Both the position numbers and the translations under genes were made by a program. A model generated the notes under the pieces. It made no database searches, had not been told where the DNA came from, and saw only the letters and a program-made list of their open reading frames with translations. From the NCBI GenBank assembly GCA_020073245.1, contig JAIQFQ010000003.1, forward strand, positions 186,001-250,000: 64,000 nucleotides of DNA, written 5' to 3'. The DNA is from Terriglobia bacterium. Lineage in GTDB: Bacteria; Acidobacteriota; Thermoanaerobaculia; Thermoanaerobaculales; Thermoanaerobaculaceae. Shown piece by piece: positions 45,646-56,161 of the stretch (position 1 is the stretch's first letter; each line of letters begins with the position of its first letter).

Positions 45646-46895
45646 GCGTCCTCGCCGGCGTTGCCGGCCCCCTCCTGCTCGGCGCTGGGATCCATGCGTG
45701 GGCGCGGCGGTGGTGCCCCGGGTTGCCCTGGTCGGTCGGAGTCCCTCTCTGGAGCGTTCTCGGCTGCGCAGGCTGGCTGGGACTCGCGTCCCTCGGCGGT
45801 GTCCGCTGGGGGGCGCCGCTCGTGATCTCGATGGCGGCCGTGGGGGTCATCTGCGCCGCCTCGAGCCTCCGGCGCGGCGTGCTCCGCCGCCCCGGATTCT
45901 GGGCGGTCTGCGCCGCCGGACTAGCCGTTCCTCAGGCACTTCGCGTTGCCATCAACCCATCGTTCGGGTGGGACTTCCGTTACATCTGGGGGTTGAAGGC
46001 CAGGGTATTCGCGGCGGCCGGAGGGTACGACTGGGCATGGCTGGCGTGGTCGGGCCACGAATTCGCGCACCCCGATTACCCGCCGGCCTGGCCGGACCTC
46101 CTCGCTTCCGGGGTCCTTCTCGGCGCCGACGCCGCGGTCGTAGCCGCGGTGTGGCAGGGACTGCTGGCGCTCGCGCTCGCGGCGGCGTGCTGGTGGGCCG
46201 CGCGCGCTGCGCCCCCTCCGAAGCGCCTTCTCGCCGCCTGTGTCGGGGCCTGGGCCCCGATCATCTTTGCCCCCGCGCATTCCGGGTACGCCGAGCCGGT
46301 ACTGGCGGTCGCCGCGGCGGTGGCTCTGGGATCGTTGCGTGACCTGGCCCGACGAGAACCGGGCAGCCTCCTTCCGCTCACAGCGGGAGTCGCGGTCCTT
46401 GCCCTGACGAAGAACGAGGGAATCGCCCTCGCCGCGGGTGTCGTCGCGGGTGCCGCCTTCGTCGAGCGGCGGCAAGGCCTCCTCGCGGCGGCCGGGCTCC
46501 TCCCGGCTGCGGCGTGGAGGCTCGCGGTCGGGTTGCACGGGGTCGCCGGTGAGACACTGGATCTCGCGCCGCAGCTCCTCGCCCGCAGGATGCTCGAGCT
46601 CCCGGCGGCGGTCGCCAGGTGGCTGTCTTCACCGGAGCTCGCGATTCTCGCTTGCGCCTGCGTCCTCGCCGCGGCCGGGGTGCGCGGCCGGGGATCCCGA
46701 GGCGTCCTCCTGGCCCTCGGGGTGTGGCTGGCGGCGACGGCGGCGATGTACGTCGCCGGGACGCGCGACATTTCGTGGTGGTTCGCGACGTCACTTGGCC
46801 GGGTGCTCGCGGCGCCTCTCTCCGCCGTGGTCGCAATTGCCATCGCCGGACCAGGCGACGCCGCCCCGGGCAAGAGCGGACCCGCGGGCCCTTAG
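45642..46895 (+). CDS. Polytopic membrane protein, GT-C-like, copy 2 of a duplicated module
   Basis: 417 residues, about ten helices. Key loop: GWDFRYIWGLKARVFAAAGG and HPDYPPAWPDLLASG; later LTKNEGIALAAG corresponds to LGKNEGMVFALG in copy 1. Both end in a W-x-A-T-S-x-x-R-V-x-A-A-P-L segment. Outside these loops the copies differ widely, so the duplication is old. TTG 45642 overlaps the small gene. The stop TAG (46893-46895) overlaps the stop of the convergent PIG-L gene. Confidence 0.7.
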   Translation: MSVLAGVAGPLLLGAGIHAWARRWCPGLPWSVGVPLWSVLGCAGWLGLASLGGVRWGAPLVISMAAVGVICAASSLRRGVLRRPGFWAVCAAGLAVPQALRVAINPSFGWDFRYIWGLKARVFAAAGGYDWAWLAWSGHEFAHPDYPPAWPDLLASGVLLGADAAVVAAVWQGLLALALAAACWWAARAAPPPKRLLAACVGAWAPIIFAPAHSGYAEPVLAVAAAVALGSLRDLARREPGSLLPLTAGVAVLALTKNEGIALAAGVVAGAAFVERRQGLLAAAGLLPAAAWRLAVGLHGVAGETLDLAPQLLARRMLELPAAVARWLSSPELAILACACVLAAAGVRGRGSRGVLLALGVWLAATAAMYVAGTRDISWWFATSLGRVLAAPLSAVVAIAIAGPGDAAPGKSGPAGP

Positions 46896-47626
46896 CGCCC
46901 GGGCTCTCGATCCCCCGCGATCGAGCGCACGGTGCTCGAGGAGAGCCGGAGGGTGCGAAACGACTCGGCGAGCGCGAGCCCGCGCTCCTGGCCGACCTCG
47001 CGCGCCATCCGCGTGAACGCCGTGCGGGTTGGTCCGGGAGGAAACTGCGAGGCGTGCTCGCAGATCAAGGCGATCTTCTCCTCGAACACGTCCGAGATGT
47101 CGATCCAGGTGTCGGGCTGATCCGTCGGCCCGAGCCACACTTCCTCGACGACGTGAGGCTCGAGGCCCTCGGCGAGCAGTTCCGGGAAGATGCCGTGCTT
47201 CTTCACCGCAGGGTAGAGCGCCTCGACTGCGGCCTGGGCGGCGGCCCTGTGATCCGGATGGTTGATGTACGTCCCGTGCCGGAACCACACGGTCGGGTCC
47301 CCCGCGACCACGACCTGGGGTCGTACCCGTCGCATGACCCGGACGAGGTCCCGGCGCAGGTCCAGGGTGGCCTGCAGCAGGCCGTCCTCGTACCCGAGGC
47401 CGACGACCGCGGCGCCGAGTCGGGCGGCGGCTCCCGCCTGTTCGACGCGTCTCCGCGCCACGACTGCCTCAGGTGTGTCGGTTGGGTCGGCAGTTCCCTT
47501 GTCCCCGTCGGTGATGAGGCACAGGGTGATCTGGTGACCGTCCCTGGCCCATTTGAGGAGGGTGCCCCCGGCCATGGTCTCGGCATCGTCGGGATGGGCG
47601 AAAATCGTCAGGATCCGCTTGGCCAT
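46892..47626 (-). CDS. PIG-L/LmbE-family deacetylase
   Basis: 244 residues. The zinc-binding motif FAHPDDAE lies at residues 9-16, GGTLLKWARDG and TDGDKGT follow, and HGTYINHPDHRAAAQAAVEA carries the third metal His. Family members remove acetyl from GlcNAc-type sugars, for instance in GPI, mycothiol and bacillithiol synthesis. The substrate here is not shown by sequence; no bacillithiol partner is present. ATG 47626 lies 7 bases after TAGTAT with no ribosome site. Its TAA stop overlaps the convergent gene's TAG. Confidence 0.85.
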   Translation of the reverse strand: MAKRILTIFAHPDDAETMAGGTLLKWARDGHQITLCLITDGDKGTADPTDTPEAVVARRRVEQAGAAARLGAAVVGLGYEDGLLQATLDLRRDLVRVMRRVRPQVVVAGDPTVWFRHGTYINHPDHRAAAQAAVEALYPAVKKHGIFPELLAEGLEPHVVEEVWLGPTDQPDTWIDISDVFEEKIALICEHASQFPPGPTRTAFTRMAREVGQERGLALAESFRTLRLSSSTVRSIAGDREPGR

Positions 47627-47632
47627 GGGCGC

Positions 47633-47639
47633 TATACTA
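47633..47639. promoter_or_regulatory. Overlapping divergent -10 boxes
   Basis: TATACT on the plus strand (47633-47638) and TAGTAT on the minus strand (47639-47634) share five bases. The minus one ends 7 bases before ATG 47626 (leaderless); the plus one would give the DegV fusion a leader of about 70 bases. Confidence 0.5.
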
Positions 47640-47713
47640 CAGGCCGCACCGCGGCTAAGAGACTGGCCCGGCGACGCGGACACCGGCGGCGGCTCACTGC
47701 ACGGGGGCACGGC

Positions 47714-49525
47714 ATGGCGAAACTCACGATCCTTGTTGCGGATCACGAAGAGGCCCGCCGCAGGGACCTCGCCAGGGGACTTGCTTCATTCGGCTACGAG
47801 GTCATCGCGGCCGCCGACGCCGCTGAGGGACATCGCTTCGCGACCGGCCTCAAACTCGACGTCGTCGTGACTGAACCGGCTCTCAGCGATGGTCTTGGGC
47901 TGCCTGTACCTGAGGAGGACGCCGAGGGTCCTCTTCGAATCCTGCTCACGACCGAGGAGAGCGGGGAGGTGCCGGAAACGGTCGTCATCCCGACGGTCGG
48001 CCTGACGTCGGAAGCGATTCTGCGCAAGCTCCGCACGGCGTTGGTCGGACGAGAGCTTGGGCTCGGGACCGACCCCCAACTCACCGCTCTCGAAGGAGAT
48101 CTTCAGAGGCTACCCGCCCTGGAACTGCTGCCGACGCTCCAGCGGTCGGGTGTGACGGGGTGCGTCGTGCTCGGTGGGGGTGACATCGCTCTCGAAGGAG
48201 GGGAAGTTGTCGCCGCACGAGCGGACGGCGCGCAGGGCGTGAAGGCGTTCGTGCGAATTGCGCGCGCCGCGTCAGGAGCCTTCCGCGTTGTCATCGGGTC
48301 GGCCGGCGTGCCGCGCGAATTGTCGCTCGACCTGCTCAGCCTGATGGCGCTCGCCCTAGAGGATCGGCCCCGGTACGACGAGGCCCTTGCGAGGCTCCCG
48401 GATCTGGCGAGCCGGCCGCGCCTGGTCATCGGGCCCGCTTTCTTTGCGACGCAGTTCAGCCCGGGCCAGCAGCAGGTCCTCGCGGCCGTTCAGGGCGGTG
48501 GCACGATCCGGAAGATCCTGGACGAGGTCCCCGAACCTGACGGGTCCGTGCTGACGGAGATCGCTCACCTCCAGGAGCTCGGCTTCCTCGTCTTCGATCC
48601 GGCGGAGATCAACGTGCGGATCGTCACCGACTCGACCGCTGACCTCCCCCCGGAGATTGCTGCGCGCTACGGGATTCAGGTGGTCCCGCTCTCGGTTCAC
48701 CTAGGTGGGGAGATCCTCAGGGACGGGATCGACCTCAAACCGTCCGAATTCTTCATGCGTGTCAGGAAGAGCAAGGGTCGTTGGCCGGAGACCATGCCCC
48801 CGACCAAGGCCGAGTTTCTCGCCGCCTACAGAGCGATCCTGGCCCGCGACGACGTCGTGTCCCTGCACCTCTCCTCGCGTCTTTCGAGAACCTTCGAGCA
48901 TGCCCGCGAAGCGGCGGATGAGGGAGCGGAGGAATTCCGACGCGCGCGCAGCGACGGGACGCCTGAGATCGAGGTTGTCGACAGTACCCAGGTCAGCAGT
49001 GGCCTCATGCTCCTCGCGGTTCTGGCAGCTCGCATGGCCAGGCGACGCCTTTCCGCCAAGGAGATTCGCCTCCGGATCGAAGCGATCCTGCCGCGCGTTC
49101 ACGCCTTGTTCGTGGTGGATGACCTCGACTTCCTCTCCCGCAGCAGCCGCATCAAGGGAACGCAGGCCCTCTTCGGCGGCCTGTTCGGGATAAAGCCGAT
49201 CCTCGGCATCGTGAAAGGCGAGGTGGTCCCGGTCGAACGGATCCGCGGCGGGGCCAACGCATGCACCCGAATCGTCGAACTGCTGAGGGACCGAGTGGAC
49301 GTTGACAAGCCGGTGTTGGCATGCATCGGCCAGGCCGCAGCGCCGCAGCTTGCGGCTCGTCTTCGAGACCTGGTCCGAGAGGGGTTCGAGGTTGCCGACC
49401 TCCTGGAAAACGAGATTGGCCCCGCCGTGGGAGCGCACGTTGGGCCAGGCTGCGTCGGCGCCGCCATTGTACAGCCCACGGACGAGGAGCTCGCGTTGAT
49501 CGGGCCTGCGGCCTCGGTGGTCTAA
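47714..49525 (+). CDS. Degenerate receiver, DUF4388 and DegV fusion protein
   Basis: 603 residues in three parts. Residues 1-115 have receiver-domain order, but the phospho-acceptor Asp is Glu54 (DVVVTEPAL), the second acidic residue of the N-terminal pair is His (VADHEE) and the conserved Lys is absent. Residues 120-290 resemble DUF4388/PATAN plus a winged-helix-like tail. Residues 300-600 are a DegV (FakB-type fatty-acid-binding) domain: VRIVTDSTADLP, PLSVHLGGE, PTKAEF, SSRLSRTFEHA and FVVDDLDFLSRSSRIKG. DegV/FakB presents fatty acids to a kinase; no fakA is in the window. ATG 47714 follows a leader of about 70 bases. Confidence 0.82.
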   Translation: MAKLTILVADHEEARRRDLARGLASFGYEVIAAADAAEGHRFATGLKLDVVVTEPALSDGLGLPVPEEDAEGPLRILLTTEESGEVPETVVIPTVGLTSEAILRKLRTALVGRELGLGTDPQLTALEGDLQRLPALELLPTLQRSGVTGCVVLGGGDIALEGGEVVAARADGAQGVKAFVRIARAASGAFRVVIGSAGVPRELSLDLLSLMALALEDRPRYDEALARLPDLASRPRLVIGPAFFATQFSPGQQQVLAAVQGGGTIRKILDEVPEPDGSVLTEIAHLQELGFLVFDPAEINVRIVTDSTADLPPEIAARYGIQVVPLSVHLGGEILRDGIDLKPSEFFMRVRKSKGRWPETMPPTKAEFLAAYRAILARDDVVSLHLSSRLSRTFEHAREAADEGAEEFRRARSDGTPEIEVVDSTQVSSGLMLLAVLAARMARRRLSAKEIRLRIEAILPRVHALFVVDDLDFLSRSSRIKGTQALFGGLFGIKPILGIVKGEVVPVERIRGGANACTRIVELLRDRVDVDKPVLACIGQAAAPQLAARLRDLVREGFEVADLLENEIGPAVGAHVGPGCVGAAIVQPTDEELALIGPAASVV

Positions 49526-49556
49526 TCCGCAACCCCGTCTCTCACCCTCGCGTTTC

Positions 49557-51422
<1,866 letters not shown>

Positions 51423-51477
51423 GATTCCTCCCTCGCCCCCTGAGCACGAACGCCCACATTGTCCGGAGGCGCCCGCG

Positions 51478-51483
51478 ATTGTA
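51478..51483 (-). promoter_or_regulatory. Possible -10 box for the aspartase gene
   Basis: TACAAT on the minus strand, 55 bases before ATG 51422, in the 200-base region shared with the divergent reductase gene. No clear -35. Confidence 0.35.
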
Positions 51484-51622
51484 ACGGCTCGGATTCGGCC
51501 TTCGGACTTGCGCCATGACCGAGGCTTCCGCTACGGTTGGCTGCGACTCGGCACCGTTGGAAGAATTTCGGCCGAACCCGACGTTTGCCTCTCGGGAGGT
51601 GTGATCTGGAGCGGCGTATTTG

Positions 51623-52441
51623 ATGATGACCAACGAACTGAACGCGGTCGTGGCTGGGAGGATCGAGGTGGCGCCCGGTCTCCTGATCCTGCGGGTTTCG
51701 CCGGTGGGGTGGGAGCTGCCCCCGTTCAGACCGGGCCAATTCGCGGTCCTCGGCCTCCCGCCCGAGGTGCCCCGGCACCCCTTTGCCGATTCGAGCGACG
51801 AGCCCGCACCCAAACCGGGAGCTCTCATCCGCCGTTCGTACTCGATAGCGTCGTCCTCGGCGGAAAGGCAGTACCTCGAGTTCTACCTCACCCTCGTGCG
51901 TTCGGGCTCGCTGACGCCGCGACTGTTCGCGCTGAAGCTCGGCGACCGGCTCTGGCTGGGCCCGAAGCTCACGGGGGTGTTCACCTTCGATCAGGCACCC
52001 GCTGAGGCAAACCTGGTCATGATCGCCACGGGGACGGGGCTCGCGCCCTACATGAGCCAGCTCCGCAGCGACCTCAAGAGCGACCACCCGCGGCGGATCG
52101 CGGTCTTGCATGGTGCGCGGCACTCGTGGGATCTCGGTTACCGGGCCGAGCTGGTCACGATGCAGAGGCTGTGCCCCAGCCTGAGCTACGTGACCACGGT
52201 GTCCCGCCCGGATGAGGAGCCGGTACCGTGGGGCGGAGAGACCGGCTACGTGCAGGATCTCTGGGCCAGACGATGCCTCGACCGCGCGTGGGGGTTCCGT
52301 CCCCAGCCTTCCAACGCCCACGTCTTCCTTTGTGGGAACCCGGAGATGGTGGACGCCATGACCGGTATCCTGGTTGCGGAAGGGTTCCGAGAGCACTCCC
52401 GGTCGAAGCCGGGCGAGATCCACGCAGAGAAGTTCTGGTGA
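51623..52441 (+). CDS. fpr: Ferredoxin-NADP+ reductase
   Basis: 272 residues of the bacterial Fpr type. FAD-binding residues are in RRSYSIASS, FRPGQFAVLGL precedes it, the NADP site is IATGTGLAPYMSQL, and VFLCGNPEMVDAM follows. The chain ends in HAEKFW, where the terminal aromatic residue stacks on FAD as in proteobacterial Fpr. It shuttles electrons between NADPH and ferredoxin or flavodoxin. Two consecutive ATG codons (51623, 51626) are possible starts; GGAG at 51607-51610 is the only ribosome site. Confidence 0.9.
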   Translation: MMTNELNAVVAGRIEVAPGLLILRVSPVGWELPPFRPGQFAVLGLPPEVPRHPFADSSDEPAPKPGALIRRSYSIASSSAERQYLEFYLTLVRSGSLTPRLFALKLGDRLWLGPKLTGVFTFDQAPAEANLVMIATGTGLAPYMSQLRSDLKSDHPRRIAVLHGARHSWDLGYRAELVTMQRLCPSLSYVTTVSRPDEEPVPWGGETGYVQDLWARRCLDRAWGFRPQPSNAHVFLCGNPEMVDAMTGILVAEGFREHSRSKPGEIHAEKFW

Positions 52442-52555
52442 GGCGGTGAGTCAGGGCCCTCGTTTGGGCGCTAGCCCTGGCCGACCGAACGATAGATCAT
52501 CATCAGCGCCCCGACCGCCGCACCTCCAGTCTCGCCGGCGGCTGACGGGAAGGGG

Positions 52556-53476
52556 ATGGGCCTTCGGGTGACAGTCGGCCACACGCACCACGACTCCTTC
52601 GACGGCCAACTCAGGCGCCTCTCGGTCGCGCTGGGTCTGGCTGCAGCGTACATGGTGGCCGAGGTCGTCGGCGGCCTCGCGGCGAACTCGCTGGCGCTCC
52701 TGGCCGATGCCGGGCACATGCTCACCGACGTCGCGGCCCTCTCCCTCTCGCTGTTCGCCCTCTGGGTGGCGAGGCGACCGGCCTCCGCTCGGCGGACCTA
52801 CGGCAACCGCCGCATCGAGGTCTTGGCCGCGCTGGCGAACGGGACGACCCTGATCGTCCTCGCGGTTCTCATCGTCGTGGAGGCGTGCCGTCGCTGGGCG
52901 CAGCCGCCCGCGGTGAAGGGCGGCCTCCTGCTCGTGATCGCGAGCGGCGGTCTGGTGGTCAACCTGATATCCCTGGCCGTCCTTCACCGAGAACGGAACG
53001 AGGGCCTGAACGTGCGCGGAGCCTGGCTGCACGTCTTGACCGACGCGCTCGGAAGCGTGCAAGCGATTGTGGCGGGAGTGCTGATCAGCGCCCTGGGATG
53101 GTTCTGGGCAGATCCGGCGGCCTCGGTCCTCATCGGAGGGCTCGTTATCGTTTCGGCCTGGAGCCTGGTCCGTGAATCGCTCGACGTGCTGATGGAAGCG
53201 GTCCCGAGGGGGATCGACCTGGCGGAGGTCGAGCGCGCGATCGGAGCCATCGATGGTGTCGCGGCGGTCCATGACCTGCACGTCTGGACGATCACGAGCG
53301 GTTTCGTGGCTCTCTCGGCACACGTCACCGTCCTGTCTGACTCCGACACGGAGGTGCTCTGGCGTATCAGGGAGGCGCTCCGTGACCGTTTCGGGATCGA
53401 GCACTCGACGATCCAGGTCGAACAGAGCCAGCATCCGCAGGCTATCGGGGTCGGGCGCGGCGAGCCTCGTTCCTAG
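52556..53476 (+). CDS. Cation diffusion facilitator (CzcD-type)
   Basis: Exports divalent metal, probably zinc or cobalt, in exchange for protons. 306 residues: an N-terminal HTHHDS, six membrane helices, the metal site in helix 2 (LADAGHMLTD) and helix 5 (WLHVLTDALGS), i.e. HxxxD pairs, and a cytoplasmic C-terminal domain with VHDLHVWTITSG. ATG 52556 follows AAGGGG. The neighbouring YHS protein and the CusA-type pump at the right edge fit a metal-handling theme, although they are not in one operon. Confidence 0.92.
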   Translation: MGLRVTVGHTHHDSFDGQLRRLSVALGLAAAYMVAEVVGGLAANSLALLADAGHMLTDVAALSLSLFALWVARRPASARRTYGNRRIEVLAALANGTTLIVLAVLIVVEACRRWAQPPAVKGGLLLVIASGGLVVNLISLAVLHRERNEGLNVRGAWLHVLTDALGSVQAIVAGVLISALGWFWADPAASVLIGGLVIVSAWSLVRESLDVLMEAVPRGIDLAEVERAIGAIDGVAAVHDLHVWTITSGFVALSAHVTVLSDSDTEVLWRIREALRDRFGIEHSTIQVEQSQHPQAIGVGRGEPRS

Positions 53477-53542
53477 CCGAGGAGTGCAAGCCTCTCCGAT
53501 GCGGCCGGCGAAACCGGGGGACGGGCGATCTTGCCCGAAGCC

Positions 53543-53570
53543 TCAGGCGGTCGCGCTGGACCGCGCCTGA
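53543..53570. terminator. Hairpin between convergent cdf and YHS genes
   Basis: TCAGGCG (53543-53549) pairs with CGCCTGA (53564-53570), with an inner GGTC/GACC pairing. It lies 7 bases beyond the YHS stop and could serve both convergent genes. No T-run. Confidence 0.4.
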
Positions 53571-53577
53571 CGGCGAG

Positions 53578-54018
53578 CTACTTCGCGGTCTCCTGTTCGC
53601 CGGGCATGACGGCTAGGTACTTTGCCGGGTCCGCGTCGAACTTCTTGACGCACATCTTGCAGCAGAACTGGACCGTCCGTCCCTTGTACTGAACCGAGAC
53701 GGGCGCGCCCATGTCGCCCTCGCCCAGCTTCTCGCCGCTGACCGGGCACGTGGTCTGGACGTTCTCGAGCTGGACACCCTCCTTCTCGAAGACGGCGAAG
53801 TACTTTTCGGGATCCTTCCGGAACTCGGGCAGGCACTTGGCGCAGCAGAAGTAGATCCGCTGACCCTGGTAGTCGAGGTGGACGCTCCGGTCGATCGGCG
53901 CTCCGGACACGGGGCACGTGGCTTGAGGCTTGGCCGCCGGCGCCTCCACCGCGAGTGCCACAGCTGCGCCCATGAGTGCGGTTGCGAGGATGGCGATCAG
54001 ACATGGGTTCTTGCGCAT
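53578..54018 (-). CDS. Secreted protein with two YHS-like metal-binding repeats
   Basis: 146 residues with a signal peptide (MRKNPCLIAILATALMGAAVALA region, cleavage about residue 24). Two repeats follow: TCPVSGAPID...YFCCAKCLPEFRKDPEKYF and TCPVSGEKLG...QFCCKMCVKKFDADPAKYL. Each keeps CPVSG, FCC.KC and the DP.KY end typical of YHS domains, which bind transition metals, often copper. Periplasmic metal sensor or buffer is the likely role. ATG 54018 has a GGAGGG site; the longer frame upstream lacks family similarity. Confidence 0.85.
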   Translation of the reverse strand: MRKNPCLIAILATALMGAAVALAVEAPAAKPQATCPVSGAPIDRSVHLDYQGQRIYFCCAKCLPEFRKDPEKYFAVFEKEGVQLENVQTTCPVSGEKLGEGDMGAPVSVQYKGRTVQFCCKMCVKKFDADPAKYLAVMPGEQETAK

Positions 54019-54204
54019 CTCGGTCCCTCCGGGTGCCGACTCGTTCCTGTCGACTGCACGATAATGGCAGGGGGGCAATGCGCGCAAGAGCTGGCGGCCT
54101 CGTGGTCCACTGCGCCAGGCAGCGGCGCGAGCGACCCTCTCCCGGGGCGAGCTTCGGGCTCCTATCCTGTCCTGGTCGCAGACCCCAACGGCCAGATCCG
54201 CGTG

Positions 54205-54210
54205 TAGACT
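54205..54210 (+). promoter_or_regulatory. -10 box of a probable leaderless promoter for the PrsW gene
   Basis: TAGACT ends 8 bases before ATG 54219, the same spacing as at nadA and the GT-C-like gene; no Shine-Dalgarno before this ATG. Confidence 0.5.
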
Positions 54211-54218
54211 CCTATCAG

Positions 54219-55244
54219 ATGGGAGATATGGTCAGGGTCGCCATCAGCCTCATGCCGGTGTTCCTCTTCCTCGTGGCCCTCTTTGCCCTCGACTCATTCA
54301 AGCTCGTCCGGCCTGGAAGCCTCGTGCGCGCCCTCCTGGCTGGCACCGTTGCCGGCGTCGCGTGCTTGCTCCTGGCCCGCGGGTTGGTGGCCTCGGCCCT
54401 CCTTGCACCGGCAACGTACTCGCGCTACCTGGCTCCCGTGACCGAGGAATGCGCGAAGGCCCTTTTCGTCGTCTTCCTGATCAGGAAGAAGCGCGTGGGG
54501 TTCATGGTGGACGCCGCAATCGTAGGGTTCGCGACCGGCGCAGGGTTTGCGACCGTCGAAAACCTGTACTACCTGCTCGCAGTGAGCGATCCCAACCTGT
54601 TGTTGTGGACCGTTCGCGGCTTCGGTACGGCGGTGCTGCACGGCGGCACGACCGCCATCCTCGGGATCGTCTCGAAGCTCCTCGCGGACATCTACGGCCA
54701 CGAGAGGCCCCTGGTCTTCCTGCCCGGCTTTGGCGTTGCGGTAGCGTCGCATGCGCTCTTCAACAACGTCGTTCTGTGGTTCCCGCCACTCACCTTCACT
54801 CTCGCGATCCTGGTGTCGTTCCCGATTCTCATCCTGGCCGTGTTCGCGCGCAGCGAGAGAATCCTCCGCGAATGGCTCGAGGTCGGGTTCGGCTCCGACG
54901 TCGAAATCCTCGAGATGCTGCGCTCGGGCGAGGTCAAGGAAACCCGCATCGGCCTTTACCTGCGGACCCTCCGGGATCGCTTCCCGGGTGAGGTTCTCGC
55001 GGACATGCTCTGTTATCTCCAGATGTGGGTCGAGCTGTCGATCAAGGCGAAGGGTCGCCTCTTGCTCAGGGAGGCGGGACTCCCGCGGCCCGCAGATCCC
55101 GTCATCGCCGACCGCCTCGCCGAGCTGGCCTTTCTCGAGAAGAGCATCGGCGTGACGGGCCGCCTTGCCCTCGCCCCATTCCTCCACGGGGGCAGCCGCG
55201 GACAGTGGGAGGTCGAGATGCTCAGGCAGGGCGGCGGCCAGTGA
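54219..55244 (+). CDS. PrsW-family intramembrane metalloprotease
   Basis: 341 residues, about eight helices. Motifs of the PrsW family in order: EE at 76-77 (VTEECAK), GFATGAGFATVENLYYLL with E114 and N115, R133...H141 (VRGFGTAVLHG), and SHALFNN with H178. PrsW cleaves an anti-sigma factor in Bacillus; the substrate here is unknown. A soluble C-terminal 110 residues is an addition. The next genes are a STAS antagonist and an RsbW-like kinase, so a link to sigma-factor control is possible. ATG 54219 is preferred over ATG 54228. Confidence 0.88.
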   Translation: MGDMVRVAISLMPVFLFLVALFALDSFKLVRPGSLVRALLAGTVAGVACLLLARGLVASALLAPATYSRYLAPVTEECAKALFVVFLIRKKRVGFMVDAAIVGFATGAGFATVENLYYLLAVSDPNLLLWTVRGFGTAVLHGGTTAILGIVSKLLADIYGHERPLVFLPGFGVAVASHALFNNVVLWFPPLTFTLAILVSFPILILAVFARSERILREWLEVGFGSDVEILEMLRSGEVKETRIGLYLRTLRDRFPGEVLADMLCYLQMWVELSIKAKGRLLLREAGLPRPADPVIADRLAELAFLEKSIGVTGRLALAPFLHGGSRGQWEVEMLRQGGGQ

Positions 55245-55401
55245 CTACCGCCGCGCTTGCCAACTCGCCCGCGGCGCGGAATAATCGTGGCCAAGCGAGA
55301 CGGACGGCTTCCGGGGCGGGAGACGGTCGGCTGAACTCGGGAACCCTGCGAGGCACAGTTCGCGGATGAGCCGCTGAACAAGGCACGGTCTGGAGGAACG
55401 G

Positions 55402-55737
55402 GTGCTGGAACTCAACGAACGAGAGGAGCAGGGTTGGTCGGTCCTGGTCGTCAATGGTCGGCTCGATACCAAGACCGTTGAGAAGTTCTCGGCAACGTGC
55501 GCGACGTGTATCGACGCCAGCCGGGCCAACGTCGTGCTCGACCTTTCCGGGCTCGAATATGTCTCGAGCGCCGGTCTGAGCAGTATTCTGGGCGCGGCCA
55601 AGCGGGTCCAGGCGCGCAGCGGGCGCCTCGCCGTCGCGGGGCTCAGGGGCCTCGTCAAAGAGATCTTCGCCATTTCCGGTTTTGAGACCGTCTTGCCGAC
55701 CTACCCCGACGTTGAAACCGCCATCAAGAATTCCTAG
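55402..55737 (+). CDS. STAS-domain anti-sigma factor antagonist
   Basis: 111 residues, a single STAS domain of the SpoIIAA/RsbV type. VLVVNGRLDTKTVEKF is the N-terminal strand-helix and LDLSGLEYVSSAGLSSILGA carries the phosphorylatable Ser (S56, equal to SpoIIAA Ser58). Partner switching: the unphosphorylated form binds an anti-sigma kinase and frees sigma factor. GTG 55402 follows GGAGG. The next gene encodes the matching kinase and overlaps by about 26 bases. The 157 bases upstream show no clear promoter. Confidence 0.9.
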   Translation: MLELNEREEQGWSVLVVNGRLDTKTVEKFSATCATCIDASRANVVLDLSGLEYVSSAGLSSILGAAKRVQARSGRLAVAGLRGLVKEIFAISGFETVLPTYPDVETAIKNS

Positions 55738-56161
55738 CAACGCCGCCGAGCTCGAGCGGTGCAGATTCCCTGCCAAGCCGGAGGAAGTGGGGCGCGTCAT
55801 CGAGTTCGTTGCCGGGCTCGTTGGCAGGGCGGGGCTTGCCGCCGACCGGACGCTTCGACTGGAGCTTGCCATAGAGGAGTGGGTGGTGAACCTGTGCGTC
55901 CATGCCTACCCTGAACGGGATGGGGAGATCGAGGTCGCGGTGCGGAAGGGGAGCGGGGAGCTTCTGATCGAGATCATCGACGACGGCCCTCCGTTCGACC
56001 CCACCGCATCGGAAGAGCCGGACGTCGCCCTGCCACTCGATCAGCGCGAGCCGGGAGGGCTTGGCCTCGTGCTCATCCGCCGGATGGTGGACGACGTGCG
56101 CTACTCCAGGGACGGCGGGCGCAACATCGTCACGCTCGCGGTCGCCGTGCGTCAGTCGTAG
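55712..56161 (+). CDS. RsbW/SpoIIAB-like serine kinase (anti-sigma factor)
   Basis: About 149 residues of GHKL ATPase fold. N box: RLELAIEEWVVNLCVHAYP with Glu and Asn; G1: IIDDGPPFDP; G2: GGLGLVLIRRMVDDV. It would phosphorylate the STAS protein and hold a sigma factor or other target. Starts are uncertain: TTG 55712 (chosen) and TTG 55682 both lie inside the STAS gene, implying coupled translation. The target sigma factor is not encoded in the window. Its end overlaps the convergent barrel gene by 10 bases. Confidence 0.85.
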   Translation: MKPPSRIPSNAAELERCRFPAKPEEVGRVIEFVAGLVGRAGLAADRTLRLELAIEEWVVNLCVHAYPERDGEIEVAVRKGSGELLIEIIDDGPPFDPTASEEPDVALPLDQREPGGLGLVLIRRMVDDVRYSRDGGRNIVTLAVAVRQS

